Origin: Gerris lacustris
Lineage: Eukaryota > Arthropoda > Insecta > Hemiptera > Gerridae
Assembly: GCA_951217055.1 (NCBI GenBank)
Contig: OX578276.1
Location: 155,195,482 to 155,259,481, forward strand
Direction: 5' to 3'
DNA length: 64,000 nucleotides
The number at the start of each line of letters is the position of its first letter. Positions within the stretch are counted from its first letter, which is position 1. The notes beneath the pieces were generated by a model. It was not told the DNA's origin. It searched no databases and saw only the letters and a program-made list of their open reading frames with translations. Positions 23,249-34,770 of the stretch are shown piece after piece. The position numbers and the translations under genes were made by a program.

Positions 23249-23622
23249 TATCCTTAAAATTAGTGAGGTACGGTTTAAATAAAAAAACTACATAGTTTGA
23301 CCAACTAGTTTCGTGTAATTTGTACACATCGTCAGGGTATAACTACAGATAATAGACCAAATATACTGAATTTAAAGTATATACATGTTGACGTTAGGAA
23401 TAGGACTGGTCAAGAAATGATAGAGTAAATAGAGGAGTTAGAAAGGATTGAAGGTGGGAGGCAAGAAGGACGTGAGAGGATTAACAGTAAAAATGTGATC
23501 AAATTACACGAAACTAGTTGGTCAAACTATGTAGTTTTTTTATTTAAACCGTACCTCACTAATTTTAAGGATAATTCATAATTTAACGGTTGCTAAATTT
23601 ATACATCTTATTATATTCGGCT
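23249..23622. mobile_element. ribozyme-bearing insertion B, 374 bp
   Basis: Flanked by an exact 12-bp duplication, GGTGTTTAATAT (23237-23248 and 23623-23634). Two inverted units diverge: the left arm (about 23250-23325) is a near-perfect complement of the right arm (about 23505-23575). The left unit holds a full hammerhead-like core on the minus strand. The right unit is truncated within stem II, before the CUGANGA part. No coding frame. Confidence 0.75.
23300..23338 (-). ncRNA. hammerhead-like ribozyme candidate B
   Basis: Minus order: ACC (stem I), CUGACGA (plus 23329-23335), extra U, GUGU...ACAC (stem II), GAA, self-complementary ACUAGU, U at plus 23303 (GUU triplet), GGU (stem I). It has the same architecture as candidate A with no shared flanking sequence. 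Stem I is only 3 bp. Confidence 0.58.
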
Positions 23623-24092
23623 GGTGTTTAATATAGAATTTTCTTTAATAAAAATTTGATGATTAAATTTCGTTTCAAACAACTAACAAGAAAATTAAAA
23701 TAAAGGTTAATATTTTTAAAAAGCGTTAAATTTTCCCATCGCAAAACGACCTTATATTCATTCAAACTCAATATTAAAATTGTTTTTAAAATTATAGTGA
23801 GCATTGATTAGAAAAAGAACTGAGATTGTGAGGAAAATAATTTCAAAACGATTTAGCGGTGGCGCAGTTACAAATAGTCTGGTAGGATGGGGTAGATTGA
23901 CACTGTTAACAACCGTTAGACTCGGCATGCATGCCAATTATAACTGGATATCAGATTATTTACAGCTTCACTGGACCATTTTTGTTTGATAACAATAGTA
24001 ATTATCACGAAATCAATCTCATCCGAGGGATCAAAGACAGTTATTATCTTGCACCGTTCGATTTGATCCATCCGGGTTGGATTCCTTGAAAG

Positions 24093-24135
24093 ATGGAACA
24101 AATCAAGAAAGTTCAAACAGACATCTGGGTCAGAG
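24093..24135 (+). CDS. possible first coding exon (weak)
   Basis: In a short less AT-rich island (23870-24140) an ATG opens MEQIKKVQTDIWVR and meets a strong donor, AGAG|GTGAGT, at 24135/24136. It could be a 5' exon of a plus-strand gene whose other exons lie elsewhere. No downstream partner exon was recognised, so support is only the donor and local composition. Confidence 0.2.
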
Positions 24136-24260
24136 GTGAGTCATCTTTCACCCCTATAATAACATCACATTACTGTGTAAAGTGTCCTGTATTAACCTTA
24201 GAGTTCGGAAAGTCAAATCAACTACGTTTGTAAACCCACAGTGCTATGTATAATTAGTTA

Positions 24261-25330
24261 ATAGTATATTATGTTACTAGGCTGTGAAGTGAGTTTTTTT
24301 CTTTACCGCGGCAATTACAAAAAAAAAAAATTAGAAAAAAAAAAAAATAGAAAAGACACTTCACAGTCGTGTAGCATATGCTATTTTTTCCGTGGTAGCA
24401 GACAATGAAAAAACATTAAATATTAATCAATAATCAACATAATAATAATAACATACTTAAGATTTAAAAGAAAGAAACCTTAAAAAGACGTTACACTATA
24501 ACAAAAGATCAATAAAACGCATTGACATCTAGCGGTTTTTAAGCTTACTAACAAGCATACCTACAAAGATTGCAGCGCTAAAACGGAAGTTTTAATAACT
24601 ACCAGCAGAAAGAAAAAATTGTTAACGTCCTAGGACGTAAAAAAATGTTTCTGTTAGTAATGATGTTGCTGGTAGTAATGAAAAGATTTTTAAGTCCACG
24701 ATATGAAAAAATGGATTTTAGCTATGTTTTTGAGGCTCTAAAGTTACTATTTCACAGCAACCACGGATTTTTTTTTTTTTTAATTTCCCCAGTCAGTAAA
24801 CACAATATTTTTTTAAACACAATTTTTCCGTGGTAGGCTGTAAAATAGTAACTTTAGAGCCTAAAAAACATAGCTAAAATCCATTTTTTCATTACGTGGA
24901 CTTGAAAAATCTTTTCATTACTTCTAGCTGTAAAGAAAAAATTGTTTACGTCCTAGGACGAAAAAAGTTTATTGTACTGCTGGCAGTTAACAAAACTTCC
25001 GTTAGTAGCGCTGCAGTCTTTGTAGAAATGCTTAGTACGATTTAATTCCGCTAGATGTCATTGCGTTTTATTTATCTTTTCTTATAGTGTAACCTCTTTT
25101 TAAGGTTTTTTTTTTTTTAAATCTTAAGTATGAACTAATATTTGTTATTATTATATTGATTATTTATTAATATTTAATGTTTTTTCATTGTCTGCTACCT
25201 TGGAAAAAATAGCATATAATGCTACACGACTGTGAAGTGTTTTTTCTTTACCGCGGCAATTACATTTACTGTCGAGCGAAGCGAGACAGTAAATATTAAC
25301 ACTTTACAGCCTAGTAACATAATATACTAT
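24261..25330. mobile_element. F3 foldback element, about 500-bp arms
   Basis: Left arm from ATAGTATATTATGTTACTAG; right arm ends CTAGTAACATAATATACTAT. Matching internal landmarks include ACGTCCTAGGACG in both arms and TCTTTACCGCGGCAATTACA repeated near both ends. The centre (about 24770-24830) is a T-rich loop. Both strands encode only short frames. It abuts R3 copy 3 within 30 bp. Confidence 0.7.
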
Positions 25331-25358
25331 GAATTTCCCCAGTCAGTAAACAAAATAA

Positions 25359-25842
25359 TAGTTATTTATGCACCTAGGGAGTAAAGTAAGCCATTATTCC
25401 CTGAGCGAAAAAGTTGGTCCCTAAATCCCGAGGCGAAGCCGAGGGAATTAGAATTTTTAATTCCCGAGGCGCAGCCGAGGAAATAACTCTAATTAACTCT
25501 AAATAATTATCGCGAGGGGAATAATGGCACTTTACTCACGAGGTACATACAATATTTTATCTCCAGTAGAAAAAAGATTCACATTTTCGTCCATTGCACA
25601 GTTTTAATTTAATATTTTAATAAATAACAATAATTATTAGCACTTTTAATGGCAGATATAAGAGATTCAATATTAAAAACAAATAAGAATTGGAATTAAA
25701 CTCAAATAGAAGGTTATTTAGATGCAGGTTATAATGTTGTAAACAAATATAAACATGGTCAAAAAAGCGCAATGCCGCCAACCTGATTTCGACAACTTTA
25801 TTACATTAGCCATACATTTTCTACTATTTATAAAATAATTAA
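25359..25842 (+). mobile_element. R3 element copy 3, first part
   Basis: Starts TAGTTATTTATGCACC and follows copy 2 (8372) closely, including the GC-rich palindromes, until TATAAAATAATTAA, where a Penelope-like element is inserted. It resumes at 28153. Confidence 0.75.
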
Positions 25843-25960
25843 ATATCTTAATTTCTTAAATTATTAGATATAATTTAAAATTATACACCCTTCTAATTTA
25901 ATTAAATGCAGTGAAAGATGGCTGTAAGGTGTAAGAAATGATAAAACTTCATTTTTCCAT

Positions 25961-26000
25961 AGGAAACGTTTCGACCCTTATTAAGGTCATCTTCAATCCT
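25961..26000 (-). ncRNA. hammerhead-like motif C, left copy
   Basis: Minus order: AGGA, UUGAAGA, U, GACC...GGUC, GAA, ACGU, U at plus 25965, UCCU. It keeps the architecture of candidates A, B and D, but the first core base is U rather than C, which would break the C3-G8 contact of active hammerheads, so activity may be reduced or lost. Confidence 0.5.
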
Positions 26001-26383
26001 TTATTAACTGTAACAAATAATTCGGATTTCACAAATTAATCCTAATTTATTCAAAACTTCATCAACAAGTCTTTTATTTTTAACTTTATTTAATTTACAC
26101 ATAACTGACCACTATTTTTTAGCCGTTTTCAACTATTATTTTATAAATTGATAACATAATAAAATAAAATTTAAAAAACAAATTAGAAAATATTCCACAA
26201 CCTACAAATCTGGATAATAATAATTAGTAAAATTACTTACAAGTTTCATTTGTCAACGTCGAAAATTTATTAAAATTTTTTTTTCTCCATAAGAGAGTGT
26301 CATATAATACAATTAACTAATTGATGGTTAAATCAGATTTTAATTATTTAAAATTAATACAAAAGTAACATTTAACATAGACA

Positions 26384-26386
<3 letters not shown>

Positions 26387-26421
<35 letters not shown>
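26387..26421. repeat. poly-A tract
   Basis: Uninterrupted A-run in the left arm of the Penelope-like element, matching the T-run of the right arm. Confidence 0.95.
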
Positions 26422-26423
<2 letters not shown>

Positions 26424-27112
26424 AACAAACATTTCCTATTAACAATGAAATAATAATGAAATGACTATCACAGCAAAGGATAATTATATTAACAAGCATT
26501 AATATAAATTTTGGGAAGGAAATGTCACCGAGAACGTTGAATGGTATAAACTTAATTTAATTAAATACTAATGATCCCTATCAGGGGATTCACTGCTAAA
26601 AACTATTTTTTGATTAGTTCCCTCTAATTTGATAATTTATTCATAAAGGTAAGTATACATATAAATACTAGTTTGTGTGGAAAGAGTGATTAAAAAGATT
26701 GTTAAAAAGGTATTTGTCATGCAGCGCACCTGGAAGAGAGCTGCTGAACTAATAAAGGAATGTAGGAAAATAATAGAAACTTAGTAATATGAAACTGGAA
26801 ATGAATATTTTTAAAGATATAATTAGTTTTTATTTTTTTATTACTGCAAATTTATTTATTTATTCATTGTATGTTTTATAATTATTTATTTATTAGTTTA
26901 TTTTTATTATTTATTCTTATTGCTTTTATAATTCATTTAATTAATTAGTAAAATTAATTTATTTTTATTATTGTCTTTTTAATTAAATTTTTAAATTTTA
27001 TTTATTTAAATTTATTTATTTATTTATTATTTTATTTTATTTTATTTTTATTCTTTTTTATTTTTTTATTTTTTTATTTTTGCAAATTTATTAAATGTTT
27101 ATTTTACTTATG

Positions 27113-27556
27113 CTAGCGTTTGTCATCTTGGAAACTTTTAAAAATAGCATTATAATTTTTATTAATGTTGCAAGAGTCAGTTTTATGGTTGACTGTTTTT
27201 TTGTGTTTGATAATATGGAATGCCTCCATGATTCTGCGCTTTTTTACATTATTTTCGTAGGCCATTATTTTAGTGTTCACAAAATCGAAATTATGTCCTG
27301 TTTTTAATGCGTGTTCCGCTAACGCAGATTTTTGGGTCTTATTTTTGATGTCATTATTATGTTGGTACTTTCTATTTTTTAACTTTTGTGAGGTTTCACC
27401 AATATAAGAATTATCGCAGTCCTTACATTCAATTTTATAGACTAACCCTGACCTGTTGTCACTGTTTATTACGTCCTTCATATTATTATAATACGTTGAG
27501 ATTTTATCAATGGGTTTGTACGCTATATTAATCTGGTCGCAATCATTGACTTTCAT
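27113..27556 (-). CDS. GIY-YIG endonuclease domain of a Penelope-like element (partial)
   Basis: A 147-codon minus frame contains GLVYKIECKDCDNSYIGETS, then KNRKYQH, AEHALKTGHNF and RRIMEAFHI. The GIY-YIG motif appears as G-L-V-Y and Y-I-G-E; the Arg of KNRKYQH and the Glu of RRIMEA fit the conserved catalytic Arg and Glu. Paired Cys (C-x2-C) inside the motif and the H-x(5)-H of EHALKTGH are typical of the CCHH finger in animal Penelope-like polyproteins. In intact elements this domain follows the reverse transcriptase. Here the upstream part is missing: the frame begins close to a poly-T tract at about 27594-27655. The product would at most be a lone endonuclease, and the element is not autonomous. 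Confidence 0.85.
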   Translation of the reverse strand: MKVNDCDQINIAYKPIDKISTYYNNMKDVINSDNRSGLVYKIECKDCDNSYIGETSQKLKNRKYQHNNDIKNKTQKSALAEHALKTGHNFDFVNTKIMAYENNVKKRRIMEAFHIIKHKKTVNHKTDSCNINKNYNAIFKSFQDDKR

Positions 27557-27592
27557 AATTTTATTAATATTTGTTAATAGGAAATGTTTGTT

Positions 27593-27593
<1 letters not shown>

Positions 27594-27655
<62 letters not shown>
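27594..27655. repeat. poly-T tract
   Basis: About 60 T in a row at the inner part of the right arm of the Penelope-like element. It differs in length from the A-run of the other arm, consistent with slippage. Confidence 0.95.
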
Positions 27656-27657
<2 letters not shown>

Positions 27658-28040
27658 TGTCTATGTTAAATGTTACTTTTGTATTAATTTTAAATAATTA
27701 AAATCTGATTTAACCATCAATTAGTTAATTGTATTATATGACACTCTCTTATGGAGAAAAAAAAATTTTAATAAATTTTCGACGTTGACAAATGAAACTT
27801 GTAAGTAATTTTACTAATTATTATTATCCAGATTTGTAGGTTGTGGAATATTTTCTAATTTGTTTTTTAAATTTTATTTTATTATGTTATCAATTTATAA
27901 AATAATAGTTGAAAACGGCTAAAAAATAGTGGTCAGTTATGTGTAAATTAAATAAAGTTAAAAATAAAAGACTTGTTGATGAAGTTTTGAATAAATTAGG
28001 ATTAATTTGTGAAATCCGAATTATTTGTTACAGTTAATAA

Positions 28041-28080
28041 AGGATTGAAGATGACCTTAATAAGGGTCGAAACGTTTCCT
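28041..28080 (+). ncRNA. hammerhead-like motif C, right copy
   Basis: Exact inverted copy of the left motif: AGGA, UUGAAGA, U, GACC...GGUC, GAA, ACGU, U (28076), UCCU. The same U for C at the first core base is present, so the change predates the inverted pair or occurred before both units formed. Confidence 0.5.
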
Positions 28081-28152
28081 ATGGAAAAATGAAGTTTTAT
28101 CATTTCTTACACCTTACAGCCATCTTTCACTGCATTTAATTAAAATAATTAA

Positions 28153-28283
28153 GTTGCAATCTTTACTTTTTTGCCCTACTTTTACTTTTTCTCCCTACTT
28201 TTTGAATTAGGGATGAAAAGACCTGTTTTAGTCCCTCTAAACTAATTCAAAATCATAACTTTTTTTCCCTACTGGAGATAAAA
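28153..28283 (+). mobile_element. R3 element copy 3, second part
   Basis: Resumes with GTTGCAATCTTTACTTTTTT and ends ACTGGAGATAAAA as in copy 2. Confidence 0.7.
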
Positions 28284-28661
28284 GCATTTAATAATAACTC
28301 GTTAATTTTTATAATTGAAATTTTAAAATGATTAACAAGGTCATTTAAAACTCGTAAAAATTTAAACTTGTAAATTAGACTGTTGTAAATTTAAGTAAAA
28401 CTTTGTAATACCTATAAATATAAATACATAATATATTGTAACTAAACAATTATTATTATTTACTCAATACTTGTTTTCATAGTAATATGAGCTATATTAT
28501 CCAAATTATGATTGACCTACATAAATAGTAAATAGTGAGATAAATTCACATTTATTGAATGTTAAATTATATTAAACGAGCTCTTAGGATCTTGGCAACG
28601 GACTTAATTTTATATTTATAAAATCAGTAAAATTAAGAAAATTTATTTAGATAAGTAATTA
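28284..28661. other. no gene recognised
   Basis: Very AT-rich with no recognised repeat. Confidence 0.4.
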
Positions 28662-29328
28662 TACAGTGTGTCCCAAGATAGAGTATCCGAGAGGAAAATT
28701 TTTCTTATTTTTGGGTTTTAGAAAAAAAGTCATTCTTTATAAAAACTCCTGCTTGTTCTTAAACCTCTAAAAATGATAACATTTTCTTGATTTTGTGTAC
28801 AGAATGTCCAGTTATTTGAAAACTCTAAAATTTGACCAAGAGTAAACTACCCTTATTTTTTATGGTATTGAAAAATATTAAATTGCAAAAAACGTATAAA
28901 TATAATATGAATTATTAAATTTTAGTTAATTTTTCTAAAATATTAAATTTCAGTTTATTTTCTAATTTTTATTTATTTATTTTTTTTTTTCTAAATAAAA
29001 CAAGTTTTTATTCGTATTCTTCTCAGCAACGCCTTTCATTTAATACCCATATCATGGGAGAGCTTGAAAAATAACTAGTCCGCCATATTGTATTTAGAAT
29101 GACGTCACTTAGCTAACCATATGCATTGTCATTTAAACTAAACGTGTATGCAAAATTTCATTCCAATGGGTTGAGGATAACTGCTTTAAAATTCTGTTGC
29201 AAGATTTGAACCGAACATACATACATACATTTCAAGTTAAATAAAAGCTTGTAAATAAGCAATGAGCAATTATTTTAGGAAAAAAAAAACCAACTTATAA
29301 ATCAAATAATAAGCTAATGTAATAAAAA

Positions 29329-29946
29329 TTTCAAGATAAAAAGAACTTTTTATATACTACGTTTTTAAATTTTCTGTTGAATCGTATGTAATGTTGATAA
29401 TATAACTGTTATTGTTATATAATATATAATGTTACTGAAAAAAAAATAGTTCCGAATTTTTTTACTTCACATAAATGACAACCATCCAGAGAGCTGATCT
29501 TAAACCTATAAAAGGATAAATCTTTGACAACGGATCTCCCCAACACCACAAATCTAAAGCATGCCATCGATATATATGAAATAATATAATCGATAAATAA
29601 TATAATCGATATTTCCTGTCTTGCTGTCATTCAATGTTTATCTATCACAAATTTGAGATCCGTCAAAATGAAGATTGCGTAAATATTCGATATGGCAAAA
29701 CAAATAAAATAACTTGCGGATTTTTTCCGAACTAACTTTCCGCACAGCAAAATTTGCTGAAAACTAATTAAATTCTGCTGAAAGATGGCTAAAAGTATTA
29801 AAATAATGCATTGTCATCGTGTTCTGAGCTATGCTAAAAGTTTCAAATGTCTAGGCTATTCGGGAAGTTAGTTAAAAATCGATTGCCAGATTTGTATCGG
29901 ACAAACAAACAAACAAACAAGAATGCAAACTAATAAAAACGTAGTA
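29329..29946 (+). mobile_element. R1 element copy 2
   Basis: Complete copy from TTTCAAGATAAAAAG to AAAAACGTAGTA. Contains CGGACAAACAAACAAACA and the segment deleted in some other copies. Confidence 0.7.
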
Positions 29947-30368
29947 ATAAAATAAAAAATGATCATCACAACAAATAATTAATAATTATAATCATAGCAT
30001 CTAATTAAGTATCACAAAAAAATCAATAGAGTTGAAAAATAAAATTATAGAAATACATAAACTATTTGTTGTCATAACATTTCTGACAATTGTTTATTAT
30101 AAAAATCCAAACAGAGCTATTTGTTGTAGTTAGCTTATTTCTTATTTTTAGGAAACAAACTAAAATTTAATATTTCAGAAAAATAACTAAAATTTAATAA
30201 TTCATAAAATAAATTAATATTTAATATTTATACGTTTTTTGCCATTCTGAACCTCTTTTCTAAATAATATTTTTCGATACCAGCAAAAAATAAGGGTAGT
30301 TTACTCTTGGTCATATTTTAAAGTTTTCAAAAAACAGGACATTCAGTACACAAATTCAATTATTTTTA

Positions 30369-30818
30369 GGGTCCGTAGGCAAAACCAAGGACCCTTATAT
30401 TTTCCTGCGTGTGTCTGTCCGTCCGTCCTGTCGCCTGCTCTCATGGCTACACTTTTCGTCCTATCACTTTGAAATTTGGCATGTATGTGCCTTGTACCTA
30501 CCCACATATTTTAAAAATATTGCCACTTAAAAAAGATATTTTTCAAAAAAATTAGGGTAAAAAAACTGAAGGGTTAAAAATTTTACTTTTTTTTCGACAC
30601 CGTGAGGGGTATCATATTATGAAAGAGTACGTCGAACTGATTACAAAAATATATAATTCTTTGGTTATAACTTTGATAGGGCGAGCGTAGGCAAGTTTGA
30701 AGTGGGTGTGAAACGTGTCCCCCCCCCTCTATCTCGCTTATGTGAAGTGCAAAAAATCTGAAAAAAATTCCTGAACATTCTTCGGCCAAAAGTAAAGATA
30801 CAACTTTTTGGAAATTTC

Positions 30819-30859
<41 letters not shown>

Positions 30860-31107
30860 TGACAAAATACGGTTTTTTTTAAATTATGGTCTTTGCGGTG
30901 TATTTATATGGTTGTAGTCCGGTTCAGTGGCAAACAAATTATTTATCAGAGTATGTTTTGAGTATGTTGTTAAGACCCTTAGGATAGTTCAAAGTAAGCT
31001 TTTTAGCATTTTAAAATAACACTGTTTTACACTTTACAGTTAAACACTATATAGTGTGGCTTACGGACCCTCGCTGTGTGCTGACTAGCACACACTTGAC
31101 CTGTTTA
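30369..31107 (+). mobile_element. R4 element copy 2
   Basis: Starts GGGTCCGTAGGCAAAACCAA and ends with the hairpin TGTGTGCTGACTAGCACACA and CTTGACCTGTTTA. The F4 arms show it as an insertion at TTA. A T-run lies at about 30821-30857. Confidence 0.68.
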
Positions 31108-31206
31108 TTAGAGGTTTTTGAAAAAGCAGGAGTTTTTATAAAGAATTACTTTTTTTCGAAAACCCAAAAATCTAAAAAAAAAATACTCTATCTTGAACAC
31201 ACTGTA

Positions 31207-32505
31207 TATTTTCGAAGACCAACCAATCAAAAGAAACAGTTATTTTTATTGGAATAAATATTGTTGTCTTAGCTTAGCCGTAACAAATTATTTCGAAGTG
31301 CGTCGACGTCGGGACACTACTCGATTAATATAAATGATGTCACTACTTGGCTTAGCAACCTTTATCATTGCTTAGTATTTAGAATAGAGTATTAATAATA
31401 AACTTTAATCACTTAGGACGTTGTTTAGTGTTACATTTAAATTGATCAGTGTTATCATTGAATTTATTTATAATTGTAAGAAATTCTTTGTTTAGATAAT
31501 GAGTTTTAGATCAGCAAACATGACTACAGTAATTAGTTTGTTAGTTTGTTATTTTCTGTACAATCTTTTACTCTCTACTCTAGATACTCTCTACTATCTT
31601 TACTCTCTTTAATTTTTTTTAAAAACTTATTATGTTTTATTTTATTGCAAGATTACTAAATCCAGATTTAGATAATTAGTTTTTCCTGGAGCAGCAAATC
31701 TAAACACAATTATATTCTATAAAATTTTACATTCTGCTCTTTCTTATATTCTGATAGTGTTTAATGTTATTTTGAAAATTATTGTTTTATTTTGTTGTAG
31801 GATTACCTAATCTATATTTAGATTTCCATTAGTTTATTTTTTTTTTTACTTTTTCATATTCGTAAAAGGTGAAAATTATATTTCAAGATTTTTATCGTTT
31901 TACTTGATTTAAATTTAGATAAGTGCAGGAAGTAATCGTATAAACAGATGTGTAATGACCCCGCTAAACAGCTGATTTCAATAATATTAGGTTTAGATTA
32001 GTTTAACAGTGTTTACAGATGTTCATATTCATTGTTCTTAGTCCCGTGTCTCACACACACCGTCTCCTTACAACTAACACTAACAGAGAGTAGAATTAGG
32101 TAAGAGTTAATCCAAAACTTTCAGTATTCTATTATGAATAAAATTCCATGACAGAGTATTAATAAAATATAAGAATTACCACTTAAGTTTTACAAAAGAT
32201 AACCTGTTTACCGTGTACTTTACAATAGATTACATCATCATTAGATAATAATACATCGAAACTTGACTAAAAGTTTCAACTGCACAACAACTCTACTAAA
32301 ATAATTAAATATTAATAATCAATAAGCAAGGAATTAGCAAAGGCTAATTCTCAATTCGTTCATTTTAATGATAGTAGCTAAAAATTAAACTTTCAGGACT
32401 CGAGTGGTAGTAGGAAGTGTATTTATTCAAAAGACAAATATTTTATTCTTGTGTGGACCATTCAGTTCTCAACGCAAATGTTTTTTTTTCTCATCGATTT
32501 TGTTT
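31207..32505. other. no gene recognised
   Basis: AT-rich. 31209-31265 shares words with 38655-38712 and 49497-49553 (see findings). A small patch with TCGAAGTGCGTCGACGTCGG lies at 31293. No frame could be supported. Confidence 0.4.
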
Positions 32506-32509
32506 TGAC

Positions 32510-33213
32510 AAGGGGCCCTCAATGCCCCAGCTAAGTTTGGGAGGTAAGTTGATTCACGCAATGAAAATTAAACAGACACAAATACAAAACTTAACCAAAA
32601 ATACATAGGTATTTGAAATTCGTCCCCACCAAACATCTTTTCCACTAAGGAAAAACTTGCCCCAGAAATCCTTAAAACTCATCTTTTTGCACTTGAAGGA
32701 GTTTGAATTTTAGTGTTTCATTTAGATTTTTGAGTTTTTTTTATCATATTCAATATGGTCAGTGTTAATTTGTAGGAGAGAAACTGACATCAGACAAATC
32801 ATATTAACATACTGATATTAATATTTTTTACTAGTAATGCAATTTCAAAATGTGTTACTTAACTATTTTGATTTGTTTTCTCTTAATCTCACAATTGTAG
32901 CAAACAAATTATATTATGTATTTTACAAGTGTAAAAGAAGGTTTTTTAAATGATACTTACCAGCTACAAAACTAGTAAATTATTTGTATTTGTAGCCCAT
33001 CTTAGTTAAATTTCAAAATTCTTCCCCACCAAACATAAAAAAAAGGACAAAATGGCCCCTCAGAAATCCTTAAAACTCATCTTTTTGCAATTAAATTTTA
33101 TAAAATTCTCCGGGGAGGGGGGAGGGATGGGCCCCCCACCGTTATTTGTTCAAAGGGGCCCAGATGCTAACTTGCCCAGGGGGCCCGGAAATCCTCTCAG
33201 CAGCCCTGCGTAC
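32510..33213. mobile_element. degraded DNA element
   Basis: The right end reads on the minus strand CAGGGCTGCTGAGAGGATTT then CCGGGCCCCC, a familiar style of terminal repeat in hAT-like elements. The left side has GGGGCCCTCAATGCCCC. Inside, CCCCACCAAACAT and AATCCTTAAAACTCATCTTT occur twice (about 32620-32700, 33020-33090). No duplication identified. Confidence 0.4.
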
Positions 33214-33539
33214 TACCTTGTTTGATTCTAATTGTGTTGGGCGTTAAATAGTCAAACAGGTCATTTTCGTCAATTAACTAATAACCTACTGCAAGGAAAG
33301 ATTTGATTTCTAACTCGATACCAAAATAAACTAGCAATGCAAGTCACTGAGTTATTAAACTATTGCATCAATTTCAGATCTTATTGCGAGGAAAACCAGA
33401 GTACGCTCATAATATTATGATGAATACATTTCTTGTAGATTTGGCTGGCTCCAAAAAAATAATCTGATTATTTTATACACCTTTCATCAAAGACATTTTA
33501 TTTTACTTATTCACTCACACTAAAACACATTAAAAGAAA

Positions 33540-34510
33540 TCATAGTCTGCAAATTAGTGTGGCACATAGCTTCCTTGGGTCCAATTTCGTATACTTTAAT
33601 GATTTTATTCTTTTAAAATCTATTTTTCCCAATTTATTTCCCCCCACCGTTTTTTTATTTTGATTTTTTTTTTAATGAAGTATCAATTTAGCAAACTTTT
33701 AAGAGCGCAGATGGTTAAAATTAATCTAGGGCTGTCTGAGGGCTCCTTTTGACAAACCATCCAAATTTCATTAAAATCATATGAGTATTGTTGAAGATAT
33801 AGGTGTAAATAAATGTATGTTTGTGCGCATGTCGAAGAGAATGAGTGCAGAAGGTTGAAACTTATATGGGATCATCAATGGGCTTATTATTACCTATACC
33901 ATCCAACTTTCATTTAAATCGGAAATCGGAAGTTTAAGAAATCTTGGTTTGTAAAAATATAGGGAAACACACCGACAGACAGAGACGGTACCAAAAATGT
34001 TTCCTGATGTATGAAATGGATTTTTGCTAAGGCATTTATGAAACCGAAGACAATAGTACATTAAGCTTCTAGTGCGGAAAGTAGCATTTTCCATGCGAGT
34101 GTGAAGTTTGCACCCGAGCGATAGAGAGGGTAGTAAAACCACACGAGCAAAGCAAAATGCATTTTTCGCACGAGTTGCGTACCGTACTTTATCTACGATT
34201 GTTGGATTTTAATAATAAATACAAAAAATCATTAAATAGACACTAAAAACTTGATTAAAACAGTTATGTACTTTAATCAAACAAACAGAAAATTAGTTTT
34301 GTTAAATGTAAACAAACACGCAAATCGTGCGATAAAATGAAGAATTCTTCACCTTATCACACTATTGTGAAACACGCATGCGCAATGAATATAACTATGA
34401 AAATAATTATTTTCTACGCATCTAAGCAGAGATAAAATGTTTATATTTCATATCAATCGTAGATAAAAAATGTTTTTTCTCTTTACCTTCGGCAAGCTCA
34501 GAAGCAAAAT
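33540..34510 (+). mobile_element. R2 element split by an unclassified insertion
   Basis: The left part (33540-34050) spans GGCACATAGCTTCC to GAAACCGAAGAC; the 3' end TTTACCTTCGGCAAGCTCAG appears at 34481-34501. The 34055-34477 block between is extra. It contains CGCACGAG words and the inverted pair TCTACGATTG / CAATCGTAGA. Confidence 0.5.
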
Positions 34511-34770
34511 CTTCTATATCTACGCATGCAGATGAGAAAGCAATGGTCAAAGGTTATAATCAATATCGTCCAACAATAGTCTAATTATATGACCTAATAC
34601 ATACAATCTAAATACCATTAATCTCGGATAATTGGTTTTTAAGTTATGGTGGTTTGCAAAAATGTTAATGGACAGATTGAAAGAGTGCCACGAGCCCAAA
34701 CATGTTTTGTTTGTTTGTACTTGGGAATGTTCACAATGCCGTTACCTTCGATAAGCTCAGAACCAAATAC
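34511..34770 (+). mobile_element. diverged R2 3' fragment
   Basis: Carries GTTTTTAAGTTATGGTGG and ends with CCGTTACCTTCGATAAGCTC, a decayed second R2 end. Confidence 0.4.

Larger units (their letters stand above)
25843..28140 (-). mobile_element. Penelope-like element, 5'-truncated, with an inverted partner unit
   Basis: A 12-bp duplication, TAAAATAATTAA, flanks it (25831-25842, 28141-28152), and removing it restores R3. The outer arms (about 25896-26446 and 27576-28140) are inverted copies over roughly 550 bp, each with a hammerhead-like motif and each bounded inside by a long poly-A/T tract. The unique centre encodes a GIY-YIG domain on the minus strand, with no reverse transcriptase. Penelope-like elements are known for GIY-YIG endonucleases, hammerhead motifs in their terminal repeats, variable duplications and inverted partial copies, all seen here. 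Confidence 0.82.
28664..31204. mobile_element. F4 palindromic mariner-like element with nested R1 and R4
   Basis: Ends are CAGTGTGTCCCAAGATAGAG and CTCTATCTTGAACACACTG, next to TA on both sides. Arms match over several hundred bases (for example AACTCCTGCTTGTTC against AAGCAGGAGTTTTTATA). The left half contains R1 (29329-29946); the right arm is split by R4 (30369-31107). A block at about 29040-29250 with ATTTCATTCCAATGGGTTGA and CATA repeats is another, unclassified dispersed sequence. No transposase. Confidence 0.75.
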
